Positions 1-5,885 of a DNA stretch of 6,183 bases are shown piece after piece. A program made the translations under genes and the position numbers. The DNA lies in NCBI GenBank assembly GCA_937910785.1, contig CALDLG010000109.1:1-6183 (forward strand), given 5' to 3'. Below the pieces are notes generated by a model. The model ran no database searches. It saw nothing but the letters and a program-made list of their open reading frames with translations, and was not told the origin of the DNA. Within the stretch, counting starts at the first letter, position 1; every line of letters starts with the position of its first letter. Source of the DNA: an uncultured Lachnospiraceae bacterium (GTDB lineage: Bacteria; Bacillota; Clostridia; Lachnospirales; Lachnospiraceae).

Positions 1-1
1 G

Positions 2-160
2 AACTTTTACGACGTCTTTGACAAGGGCGAAATAATTTTAGAGGTGAAATACGATGCGTTTCTGCCGGATTATTTATACGGCGCCCTACAGTTTGGGGAA
101 ATGCGGGAGGAAACCTTTTCCAAATATTATTATTGCAGAAAGTTTTCCATGAAACGGTAG
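2..160 (+). CDS. VTC-domain (polyphosphate-polymerase-like) protein, C-terminal fragment
   Basis: The frame is open from the left edge to a TAG stop at 158-160 and gives the last 52 residues of a protein that starts outside the window. The visible part includes the stretch ILEVKYDAFLPDY followed by a basic end (KYYYCRKFSMKR). That pattern is typical of the last strands of the VTC domain, a triphosphate-tunnel fold that in yeast Vtc4 polymerises polyphosphate from ATP. The next gene encodes a DUF4956 membrane protein 48 bases downstream on the same strand. VTC and DUF4956 genes are often adjacent in Firmicutes, which supports the call. Family assignment rests on a short fragment plus this context. 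Whether the bacterial protein makes polyphosphate cannot be judged here, because the catalytic Lys/Arg residues lie upstream of the window. Confidence 0.72.
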   Translation, partial: NFYDVFDKGEIILEVKYDAFLPDYLYGALQFGEMREETFSKYYYCRKFSMKR

Positions 161-178
161 AATGAGCTTAATACATAT

Positions 179-194
179 GTCCGCAGGAGCGGAC
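179..194 (+). other. short perfect hairpin between the VTC and DUF4956 genes
   Basis: GTCCGC (179-184), loop AGGA, GCGGAC (189-194): a 6-bp perfect stem, extendable by one T-G pair. It ends two bases before the ribosome binding site AAAGAGG (197-203) of the DUF4956 gene. No T-run follows, so it is not a terminator. It could tune translation of the second gene or stabilise the mRNA, or it may be chance. Confidence 0.4.
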
Positions 195-208
195 GGAAAG
201 AGGTAACG

Positions 209-880
209 ATGGGATTTCGGGATATCATTAAAAACTCGGTGCTGGAATTATATAACGGAGAAGTGGATCTGAAAAAGATATTGCTTGTCATGATCGTCAC
301 GATGGTTCTTGCGGTCTATCTGTTTGTGCTGTACCGCATGATTACGCGAAAAACTTTTTACAGTAAAAACTTTAATCTTTCCCTCGCGGTGCTTGCGGTA
401 ATTACGGCAGGAATTATTGTAACGATTCAGACGAGCATCGTCATTTCTCTGGGCATGGTAGGTGCATTGTCGATTGTGCGTTTTCGTACTGCGGTCAAGG
501 AGCCGATGGATCTGATCTTTTTGTTCTGGTCGATTTCTATCGGTATTATGTGCGGCGCCGGGCTGTTCGAGGTGGCGGTGATTGTCAGCATTATGGCAAC
601 GGGACTCATTTTTCTTCTGGACCAGATTCCACTTGCCAGAATGCCGATGATTCTGATCGTGAATGCGGAAAGCTATGAGAGTAAGGCGGAAGTGGACCGG
701 GTATTAAAAGAAAAATGCAGGTATTTTCGCATAAAATCCAGAAATATATCAGATCATCAGACCGATATGGTGTATGAGATCCGAACAGCGAAGGACGACG
801 AATGTCTGACCGCAGTGCGGGAGATTTCGGGCATTTTGTCCGTTTCCCTGATCGATCATGACGGTGAAACAACTTTTTGA
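209..880 (+). CDS. DUF4956 domain-containing membrane protein
   Basis: This is a 223-residue integral membrane protein of unknown biochemical function. Hydrophobic segments lie at about residues 24-44, 57-77, 78-90, 102-118 and 120-138. A soluble C-terminal domain follows (about 140-223), probably cytoplasmic. The family hallmark is the conserved SLGMVGALSIVRFRTAVKEP stretch at residues 80-99, where a small-residue-rich helix runs into an Arg/Lys-rich turn. The start at 209 is supported by AAAGAGG at 197-203 with 5-base spacing. It sits 48 bases after the VTC gene with no terminator between them, so the two are probably cotranscribed. VTC and DUF4956 neighbours are often accompanied by a CotH-kinase gene, which would lie left of the window if present. 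A partner role for the VTC protein, such as membrane anchoring or export of its product, is inference only. Family membership is fairly certain; function is unknown. Confidence 0.88.
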   Translation: MGFRDIIKNSVLELYNGEVDLKKILLVMIVTMVLAVYLFVLYRMITRKTFYSKNFNLSLAVLAVITAGIIVTIQTSIVISLGMVGALSIVRFRTAVKEPMDLIFLFWSISIGIMCGAGLFEVAVIVSIMATGLIFLLDQIPLARMPMILIVNAESYESKAEVDRVLKEKCRYFRIKSRNISDHQTDMVYEIRTAKDDECLTAVREISGILSVSLIDHDGETTF

Positions 881-890
881 CATCAGGTGG

Positions 891-919
891 TTGTTGGACT
901 CATGGAAGCGTGGTAAACT
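891..919 (+). promoter_or_regulatory. possible promoter of the HIT-family gene
   Basis: TTGTTG (891-896), a 17-base spacer, and TAAACT (914-919) preceded by TGG, which gives an extended -10. The -35 is poor (3 of 6) and the -10 is fair (4 of 6). A 6-bp inverted repeat, CTGATT-N8-AATCAG (918-937), overlaps the predicted start site and could be an operator or a weak stem-loop. Without this promoter the HIT gene would be read from the DUF4956 operon, since no strong terminator separates them. Confidence 0.3.
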
Positions 920-966
920 GATTATATCATCAATCAGCATTTTATGAAAAGCAGGAGGGATTCATT

Positions 967-1386
967 ATGAAAGACGGTAATTGCGGATATTGTCAGGGCG
1001 GGGAACTGTTAGCGAAATTCGGCATTAAAATCTGTGATCTGCAGGTGAGCCAGCTGATTCTGTTCAAGGAGCAGAGCAAACCGGGAAGATGTATCGTGGC
1101 ATATAAGGATCATGTCAGCGAGATCGTGGATATCACGGATGAGGAAAGAAATCTTTTTATGGCGGATGTCACGAAGGCGGCAAAGGCCATTCACAAGGCA
1201 TTTGCACCGGATAAGCTGAATTATGGAGCGTATGGGGACACCGGATGTCATTTACATATTCACCTTGTACCGAAATATAAGGATCAGGACGAGTGGGGCG
1301 GCACGTTCCAGATGAATCCCGATAAAAAATATTTAAACGACAGCGAATACGCAGAGATGATCGAGAAAATACGGGCATGCCTGTAA
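967..1386 (+). CDS. HIT family (histidine triad) protein
   Basis: This 139-residue protein is a small soluble nucleotide-binding hydrolase or transferase of the HIT superfamily, probably HinT-like, acting on purine nucleoside phosphoramidates or related nucleotides. The diagnostic triad CHLHIHLVP lies at residues 94-102, with His95, His97 and His99; the central His of this motif is the nucleophile in studied HIT enzymes. An N-terminal CGYC (Cys6, Cys9), with His50 and His95, matches the zinc site seen in some HIT proteins. The length is usual for the family. The start is secured by AGGAGG at 953-958 with 8-base spacing. It lies 86 bases after the DUF4956 gene and ends in a strong terminator, so it is either monocistronic or the last gene of that operon. 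The C-terminal part (about 105-139) is somewhat longer than minimal HinT. The family is certain; the exact substrate cannot be told. Confidence 0.93.
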   Translation: MKDGNCGYCQGGELLAKFGIKICDLQVSQLILFKEQSKPGRCIVAYKDHVSEIVDITDEERNLFMADVTKAAKAIHKAFAPDKLNYGAYGDTGCHLHIHLVPKYKDQDEWGGTFQMNPDKKYLNDSEYAEMIEKIRACL

Positions 1387-1401
1387 AAGACGAAAGAATC
1401 G

Positions 1402-1442
1402 CTCCGCCGCCATGCGATGAAACAGGGCGGCGGGGTTTTTTT
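1402..1442 (+). terminator. Rho-independent terminator after the HIT gene
   Basis: CTCCGCCGCC (1402-1411) pairs with GGCGGCGGGG (1426-1435) over 10 bp, with one T-G wobble and a 14-base loop. A run of seven T (1436-1442) follows. It begins 15 bases after the HIT stop codon and separates that gene from cysK. Confidence 0.93.
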
Positions 1443-1500
1443 GACGGATAACGGGAAAATGTATGTGGAGATCATGCGAAAATGGAAAGTGGAATGGAAA

Positions 1501-1506
1501 AGGAGG
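1501..1506 (+). promoter_or_regulatory. ribosome binding site fixing the cysK start
   Basis: A perfect AGGAGG sits 8 bases before the ATG at 1515. An in-frame ATG at 1482 lacks a comparable site and would place this AGGAGG inside the coding region. The start at 1515 is therefore preferred. Confidence 0.9.
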
Positions 1507-1514
1507 AATTTATT

Positions 1515-2456
1515 ATGGCAAAGATCCGGAAAAGCGCGGCAGAGCTGATCGGCAATACCCCGCTGCTGGAAGCAGCCAATTATGCGGCGGCTAACGGGGT
1601 TAAGGATGCAACGATTCTCGTGAAGCTGGAATATCTGAATCCGTCCGGTTCCGTGAAGGACAGGACGGCTTTAAATATGATTGAGGATGCGGAAAAGAAA
1701 GGGCTGTTAAAGCCCGGAGCAACGATTATTGAGCCCACTTCCGGCAACACGGGAATCGGCATTGCGGCGGTTGCGGCGGCAAAAGGCTATCGGGCCGTTC
1801 TGACGCTGCCAGAAACGATGAGTATGGAGCGGAGAAAGCTGCTTCGGGCATACGGCGCCGAGCTGGTATTGACGGATGGAACAAAGGGCATGCAGGGGGC
1901 AATCGACAAGGCGGAAGAGTTACGGGCTTCCACGCCCGGCTCCGTTATTCTCGGACAGTTTGACAATCCGGCCAATGCCGAAGTGCATGAGAGAACGACC
2001 GGACCGGAAATCTGGGCGGATACGGACGGAAAAGCAGATATCTTTGTCGCGGGCGTCGGCACAGGTGGTACGATTAGCGGTACGGGAGCGTATCTGAAAA
2101 GGCAGAACCCGAATATTCAGATTGTCGCCGTGGAACCGGAGGGCAGCCCCGTACTGTCAGGAGGCGCTGCCGGAGCACATCAGATACAGGGAATCGGAGC
2201 AGGATTTGTGCCGAAGGCGCTGAATACGAAAATATATGATGAGATCATTCAAGTGTCCGATGAAGACGCCTGTGCGGCCGGAAGAGAGTTTGCCGTAAGA
2301 GAAGGCATTCTCGTCGGCATTTCTTCCGGCGCGGCGCTTTATGCGGCGCTGCAGCTTGCGAAGCGTCCCGAAAACAAGGGAAAGGTCATCGTGTCTTTAT
2401 TGCCCGATTCGGGCGACAGATATCTGTCAACGCCGTTATTTCAGTCAGAAGCGTAG
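1515..2456 (+). CDS. cysK: Cysteine synthase (O-acetylserine sulfhydrylase)
   Basis: This cytoplasmic PLP enzyme makes L-cysteine and acetate from O-acetylserine and sulfide, the last step of cysteine synthesis. From the start at 1515 it is 313 residues, the usual CysK length. It opens with LIGNTPLLEA (11-20). The PLP-binding lysine is Lys48 in NPSGSVKDRTA. The substrate loop TSGNTG is at 75-80 and the PLP phosphate-binding loop GVGTGGTISGTG at about 180-191. The serine contacting the PLP ring nitrogen is in GISSGAA (268-274), and the C-terminal signature LLPDSGDRYLST is at 295-306. The gene is alone between two hairpins (1402-1442 and 2465-2490), so it is probably monocistronic. No convincing promoter is seen in the 72 bases after the HIT terminator; TTGACG (1441-1446) with TATGTG (1462-1467) has only a 15-base spacer. 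No riboswitch is visible upstream. CysM or cystathionine beta-synthase are alternatives, but the length and motifs fit CysK. Confidence 0.95.
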   Translation: MAKIRKSAAELIGNTPLLEAANYAAANGVKDATILVKLEYLNPSGSVKDRTALNMIEDAEKKGLLKPGATIIEPTSGNTGIGIAAVAAAKGYRAVLTLPETMSMERRKLLRAYGAELVLTDGTKGMQGAIDKAEELRASTPGSVILGQFDNPANAEVHERTTGPEIWADTDGKADIFVAGVGTGGTISGTGAYLKRQNPNIQIVAVEPEGSPVLSGGAAGAHQIQGIGAGFVPKALNTKIYDEIIQVSDEDACAAGREFAVREGILVGISSGAALYAALQLAKRPENKGKVIVSLLPDSGDRYLSTPLFQSEA

Positions 2457-2464
2457 GATTGAGG

Positions 2465-2500
2465 CTGCCTTGTCGGAAAGGACAGGGCAGTCTGTTATTT
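2465..2500 (+). terminator. terminator hairpin after cysK, between convergent genes
   Basis: CTGCCTTGTC (2465-2474) pairs with GACAGGGCAG (2481-2490) over 10 bp (one T-G wobble) with the 6-base loop GGAAAG. The T-rich but interrupted tail TCTGTTATTT (2491-2500) favours rightward termination of cysK. The tail overlaps the malL stop codon (2495-2497). On the leftward strand the same stem starts one base after malL ends but has no U-run, so it would end malL mRNA poorly or only protect it. Confidence 0.75.
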
Positions 2501-4159
2501 CCGAAGAACAAACGCTTCGTATGGCCTGAGCGTGAGATCCTGCTTTTCATAATTGTTTTCCAGATTGGAAATGAGGCAGGGCATCCCGACGAACTGCTCC
2601 GGAAGCGTAAAAGGAACTTCCTTTTCGGTAAAATTGCAGACAACAAGCAGGCTTTCCTGCTCCAGCGTTCTCGTATAAACGAAAAGTTCTTCGCTTTCTT
2701 CCCAAAGAAGCTCATATTTTCCGTAAACCATGACAGGATTTTCTTTTCTTAAAGCGATCAGTTTCTTATAGTAGTGGAATACGGAATCTTTATCCGCCGT
2801 TTCCGCCTTCGCATTGATTTCCCGGTAATTCGGATTAACAGAGATCCAGGGAGTTCCGGAAGTGAAGCCTGCCTGCTCCGTATCGTCCCATTGCATCGGC
2901 GTTCTGGCATTGTCACGGCTTTTCCAGGTAATGCAGGGCCAGAAAATATCATGCGGCACCCGACCGCTTTCACACCATTCCCGGTACGCATTGATGCTTT
3001 CAATATCGCGGAAATCCGCAGGCGATTCAAACGGATAATTTGTCATGCCCAGTTCCTCGCCCTGATAGATATAGGGGGAGCCCTGCATCATGTGCAGGCA
3101 GGTTGCCAGCATTTTCGCGGAAGTTTTCCGGTACTGCGGTCTGTCGTCTCCGAAGCGGGAAACGGCCCGCGGCTGATCATGATTGTTCCAGAAAAGACTG
3201 TTCCATGCCTTGCCGTATAATTCGGTCTGCCAGCGGGAGAGCGTCCTTTTCAGCGTGGTGAGAGGAAGCCTCTCGTCGGTCCACTTTCCGTACTTTCCGT
3301 CGCCTTCCACATGCTCGAACTGGAAGACCATGTTTAGCTCGTGCGTGTCCTCTCCGGCATACTGCATGGCGAGCTTTGTCGTGACACCGGGAGTTTCCCC
3401 GACTGTCATGATATTATATTTTGACAGAACCTTCTCGTTCATCTCCTGAAGATAGCGGTGAACGTTCGGGCCGTGTACGCAATACGGACCATAATCTCCG
3501 TACAGACCGTTCACCTCGCCGTCCGGCATGTCGGGCGTTTTGGAAATCATGCTGATGACGTCCATGCGGAAGCCGTCAATGCCTTTTTCACACCACCATG
3601 TCATCATATTAAATACATTACTTCTGACTTCAGGATTGTCCCAGTTTAAATCCGGCTGTTTTCTGGAAAAAAGATGCAGGTAGTACATAGAGGTTTTTTC
3701 ATCATACTGCCACGCAGAGCCGCCGAAGCAGGAGCCCCAGTTGTTGGGCGGCATGTTTTCCCCTTTTCCCTCGCGCCAGATATAATAATCGCGGTATTCA
3801 TTTTCTTTGGACTTCCGGCTTTCCAGAAACCATCGGTGTTCATCCGAGGTGTGGTTTACCACCAGGTCCATGACAATTTTGATTCCTTTTTCATGCGCTT
3901 TCGCAAGCAGTTCGTCGAAATCCTCCATCGTCCCGAATTCATCCATGATCGCCTGATAATCGCTGATATCATAGCCATTATCATCGTTGGGAGATTTGTA
4001 GACAGGGGACATCCAGATCACATCGATGCCGAGATATTTCAGATAGTCCAGTCTGTCGGTGATTCCCCTGAGGTCGCCGATTCCGTCTCCGTTGCTGTCC
4101 ATGAAGCTGCGGGGATAGATCTGATAGATGACCGCTTCCTTCCACCATGTTCTGTTCAT
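2495..4159 (-). CDS. malL: GH13 alpha-glucosidase, oligo-1,6-glucosidase (isomaltase) type
   Basis: This 554-residue cytoplasmic hydrolase removes glucose from the non-reducing end of isomalto-oligosaccharides and similar alpha-glucosides. The (beta/alpha)8 barrel motifs are in order. The calcium-site loop DSNGDGIGD is at 21-29 and region I, DLVVNH, at 98-103. Region II, GFRMDVI, is at 196-202 with nucleophile Asp200. Region III, GETPG, has acid/base Glu255, and region IV, NNHDQPR, is at 325-331 with Asp328 as transition-state stabiliser. The residue after the nucleophile is Val201; in GH13 subfamily 31, Val here goes with alpha-1,6 activity and Thr with alpha-1,4 (maltase). No signal peptide is present. 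The start MNRTWWKEAVIYQIYP is canonical for the family and has AAAGGAG (4168-4174) 8 bases upstream. No sugar transporter or regulator lies beside it, so the imported substrate is unknown. Trehalose-6-phosphate hydrolase or dextran glucosidase are less likely alternatives. Confidence 0.94.
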   Translation of the reverse strand: MNRTWWKEAVIYQIYPRSFMDSNGDGIGDLRGITDRLDYLKYLGIDVIWMSPVYKSPNDDNGYDISDYQAIMDEFGTMEDFDELLAKAHEKGIKIVMDLVVNHTSDEHRWFLESRKSKENEYRDYYIWREGKGENMPPNNWGSCFGGSAWQYDEKTSMYYLHLFSRKQPDLNWDNPEVRSNVFNMMTWWCEKGIDGFRMDVISMISKTPDMPDGEVNGLYGDYGPYCVHGPNVHRYLQEMNEKVLSKYNIMTVGETPGVTTKLAMQYAGEDTHELNMVFQFEHVEGDGKYGKWTDERLPLTTLKRTLSRWQTELYGKAWNSLFWNNHDQPRAVSRFGDDRPQYRKTSAKMLATCLHMMQGSPYIYQGEELGMTNYPFESPADFRDIESINAYREWCESGRVPHDIFWPCITWKSRDNARTPMQWDDTEQAGFTSGTPWISVNPNYREINAKAETADKDSVFHYYKKLIALRKENPVMVYGKYELLWEESEELFVYTRTLEQESLLVVCNFTEKEVPFTLPEQFVGMPCLISNLENNYEKQDLTLRPYEAFVLRK

Positions 4160-4194
4160 ACTTGTGTCTCCTTTCCTGATTTTTTCTGCTTATC

Positions 4195-4203
4195 ATTATA
4201 GCA
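4195..4203 (-). promoter_or_regulatory. extended -10 promoter of malL
   Basis: On the minus strand TGC-TATAAT (plus 4203-4195) is a perfect -10 with a TG extension. No recognisable -35 lies 16-18 bases upstream, which an extended -10 can tolerate. The predicted start near 4188 leaves a leader of about 29 bases carrying the AAAGGAG site. It lies in the 95-base gap after metY, so malL can be transcribed independently of metY. Confidence 0.6.
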
Positions 4204-4254
4204 GTGAAAACGATGAAAGGCTACGTTTTTTCAGCGAAGCTTTTCCGGTTCTGT

Positions 4255-5547
4255 TTAATCAGACTGCTTTACGGCATCGAACCCTCTCTGCAAATCGTCA
4301 ATGATATCATCGATGTGCTCCGTGCCGATGGAGAGACGGATCGAACTGGCTTTAATGCCCTGATCCTTCAATTCCGCTTCCGTGAGCTGGCTGTGGGTGG
4401 TAGTTGCGGGATGGATTACAAGGCTTTTGGAATCGGCGACGTTCGCGAGCAGAGAGAAAATTTTCAGGCTGTCAATAAATCTGTGGGCCTCCTCGATGCC
4501 TCCTTTGATTTCAAAGGTAAAGATGGAACCGCCTCCGTTTGGAAAATATTTCTCATATAATGCATGATCGGGATGGTGCGGCAGAGACGGATGGTTAACT
4601 TTTTCAACCTGCGGATGGGCTTCCAGAAATTCCACCACCTTCTTCGTATTTTGGGCATGCCGTTCCAGACGCAGCGACAGTGTTTCAATTCCCTGCAGAA
4701 GAAGAAATGCCGCGAAGGGAGAAATTGTTGCGCCGGTATCCCGCAGTAAAATGGCGCGGATGTAGGTGACAAAGGCAGCGGGCCCGGCAGCTTTGACAAA
4801 GGATACGCCATGATAGCTCGGATGTGGTTCGGCAATCGCCGGATATCTGCCGGAAGCAGTCCAGTCAAAGCGGCCTGAATCGACAATCAGGCCTCCAAGC
4901 GTCGTGCCGTGGCCGCCAAGAAACTTGGTCGCGGAATGTACCACGATATCCGCGCCATGTTCGATGGGGCGGATCAGGTACGGGGTGCCGAAGGTATTGT
5001 CCACAACAAGGGGCAGACCATGTTTATGGGCGAGCTGTGCCAAAGCGTCAAGATCGGGAATGTCGCTGTTGGGATTGCCGAGCGTCTCGATATAGATTGC
5101 TCTTGTATTGCCCCGGATGGCCGCTTCGACCTCCGTAAGATCATGAATATTTACGAAATCCGCCGTAATGCCAAATGCCGGGAGGGTATGCGCCAGCAAA
5201 TTGTAGCTTCCTCCATAAATCGTCTTCTGGGCCACAAAGTGACCGCCGTTTTGACCGAGCGCTTCCAGCGTGTATGTAATGGCCGCCGCGCCGGAGGCAA
5301 GGGCAAGCGCCGCGATGCCGCCTTCTAACGCCGCCACACGTTGTTCCAGAACATCCTGTGTGGAATTTGTCAGCCGTCCATAAATATTTCCGGCGTCGGA
5401 GAGGCTGAAACGGGCGGCTGCATGGGCGGAATCCCGGAATACATACGAGGTGGTCGCATAAATGGGCACTGCGCGGGCCCCGCTTGCCGGGTCCGGATTT
5501 TCCTGCCCCACATGGAGCTGTAATGTTTCAAACTTATAATCGGACAT
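4255..5547 (-). CDS. metY: O-acetylhomoserine sulfhydrylase (O-acetylhomoserine aminocarboxypropyltransferase)
   Basis: This cytoplasmic PLP enzyme of the Cys/Met-metabolism (gamma) family makes homocysteine from O-acetylhomoserine and sulfide, the direct sulfhydrylation route to methionine. From the second ATG it is 430 residues, the typical MetY length; cystathionine gamma-synthases are nearer 380. The opening YKFETLQLHVGQ (4-15) is characteristic. IYGRLTNST (55-63) carries the Tyr and Arg that bind cofactor phosphate, and SGAAA is at 85-89. Tyr111 stacks on PLP, VVDNTFGTP (181-189) has Asp183 for the ring nitrogen, and Lys208 in HSATKFLGGHGTT is the Schiff-base lysine. SIRLSIGTEHIDD (402-414) holds the carboxylate-binding Arg404. 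Two adjacent ATGs exist, at 5550 and 5547; spacing to AAAGGGGG favours 5547. malL follows on the same strand after 95 bases with no clear terminator, so readthrough is possible. The promoter with operator-like palindromes suggests sulfur regulation. Confidence 0.95.
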   Translation of the reverse strand: MSDYKFETLQLHVGQENPDPASGARAVPIYATTSYVFRDSAHAAARFSLSDAGNIYGRLTNSTQDVLEQRVAALEGGIAALALASGAAAITYTLEALGQNGGHFVAQKTIYGGSYNLLAHTLPAFGITADFVNIHDLTEVEAAIRGNTRAIYIETLGNPNSDIPDLDALAQLAHKHGLPLVVDNTFGTPYLIRPIEHGADIVVHSATKFLGGHGTTLGGLIVDSGRFDWTASGRYPAIAEPHPSYHGVSFVKAAGPAAFVTYIRAILLRDTGATISPFAAFLLLQGIETLSLRLERHAQNTKKVVEFLEAHPQVEKVNHPSLPHHPDHALYEKYFPNGGGSIFTFEIKGGIEEAHRFIDSLKIFSLLANVADSKSLVIHPATTTHSQLTEAELKDQGIKASSIRLSIGTEHIDDIIDDLQRGFDAVKQSD

Positions 5548-5554
5548 CATATTT

Positions 5555-5562
5555 CCCCCTTT
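5555..5562 (-). promoter_or_regulatory. ribosome binding site of metY
   Basis: On the minus strand AAAGGGGG precedes AAAT-ATG-ATG. Spacing from the G-run is 4 bases to the first ATG (5550) and 7 to the second (5547), so the second is the likelier start. The core is GGGGG rather than GGAGG, unlike the purine-perfect sites of the HIT and cysK genes, so initiation may be weaker. Confidence 0.6.
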
Positions 5563-5589
5563 GTTTTCGGTACATCATAAATTGATTTT

Positions 5590-5647
5590 AATACCTACTG
5601 TTTTGATAGACATTATTGTAGAATATATATCCTACTATGTCAATAGG
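5590..5647 (-). promoter_or_regulatory. operator-like palindromes overlapping the metY promoter
   Basis: Two copies of CCTACT-N6-ATAG lie 37 bases apart (5594-5609 and 5631-5646). The right one is an imperfect 17-base palindrome, CCTACTATGTCAATAGG (5631-5647), which covers the -35. The left one, in AATACCTACT...ATAGACATT, covers the expected start-site region. Between them GTAGAATATATATCCTAC (5618-5635) is an 18-base palindrome with one mismatched pair, filling the spacer. Sites across the -35, spacer and start are a classic repressor layout. The CCTAYT/ARTAGG half-sites resemble those of Rrf2-family regulators (IscR/CymR type), but the regulator is not in the window and this match is from memory. 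Confidence 0.55.
5615..5643 (-). promoter_or_regulatory. sigma-A promoter of metY
   Basis: On the minus strand TTGACA (plus 5643-5638) is a perfect -35. A 17-base spacer and TACAAT (plus 5620-5615, 5 of 6) follow. The predicted start is near 5608, giving a leader of about 60 bases. That is too short for an S-box, and none of its conserved sequences were seen. Confidence 0.85.
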
Positions 5648-5729
5648 AAATGAAAATCTTTAAAAACCATCGGTTCAATTACCGGCTTACGAAAAGATCG
5701 AGAAATCCGAATGACAGATACAATCATAA

Positions 5730-5750
5730 AATCTTTACACTGATAAGATT
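5730..5750. repeat. inverted repeat across the -35 of the orphan promoter
   Basis: AATCTT (5730-5735) and AAGATT (5745-5750) form a perfect 6-bp inverted repeat with a 9-base spacer, overlapping the -35 element TTTACA (5734-5739). The arm-N9-arm layout matches that of the repeat at 5754-5780. Confidence 0.5.
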
Positions 5751-5762
5751 GCGTGCTATAAT
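5734..5762 (+). promoter_or_regulatory. strong rightward sigma-A promoter with no recognised gene
   Basis: TTTACA (5734-5739, 5 of 6), an exact 17-base spacer and a perfect TATAAT (5757-5762). The -10 is preceded by TGC, so it is also an extended -10. The predicted start is near 5769, inside the spacer of the inverted repeat 5754-5780. Only a 25-codon reading frame without a ribosome binding site (5781-5858) lies immediately downstream. The transcript could be a small RNA or could run into the T-box region. Confidence 0.65.
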
Positions 5763-5780
5763 TTGTCTTCCATTATAGCA
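5754..5780. repeat. perfect 9-bp inverted repeat containing a -10 on each strand
   Basis: TGCTATAAT (5754-5762), spacer TTGTCTTCC, ATTATAGCA (5772-5780). Each arm is an extended -10 (TGC-TATAAT), one per strand, so the element may be a face-to-face promoter, a dimer operator, or both. The leftward -10 has no matching -35. Confidence 0.7.
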
Positions 5781-5885
5781 ATGCAGAATGTGGAATATAC
5801 CGGTAACTGGGAACTGAAAATCGAAGACATTATCAGGTCCATTGCCACTCCTGATTAAAAACGGAGAATGCATAGGACAGTCAGC

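Noticed and set aside
877..882. Perfect TTGACA overlapping the DUF4956 stop codon, a candidate -35 for the HIT gene
   Set aside because: No acceptable -10 lies 16-18 bases downstream (TCATGG at 900-905), so it is probably chance.
918..937. CTGATT-N8-AATCAG as a terminator for the DUF4956 gene
   Set aside because: The stem is only 6 bp, AT-rich, and lacks a proper T-run. It may be an operator or chance.
1441..1467. TTGACG and TATGTG as a cysK promoter
   Set aside because: The spacer is only 15 bases and the -10 is poor. It is recorded as possible but not listed.
1482..1514. Upstream in-frame ATG adding 11 residues to CysK
   Set aside because: The perfect AGGAGG at 1501-1506 would fall inside the coding region, and the family starts near the MAKIRKSAAELIGNTP segment.
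3674..4201. 175-codon rightward frame opposite malL, with others at 2774-3220 and 3183-3449
   Set aside because: These are antisense shadows of a well-supported GH13 gene. They have no ribosome binding sites or recognisable domains.
4909..5328. 139-codon rightward frame opposite metY
   Set aside because: It is a shadow of metY with no recognisable domain, and the metY motifs account for the conservation expected here.
5551..5610. SAM riboswitch (S-box) upstream of metY
   Set aside because: The predicted leader is only about 60 bases and none of the S-box core sequences or its terminator were seen.
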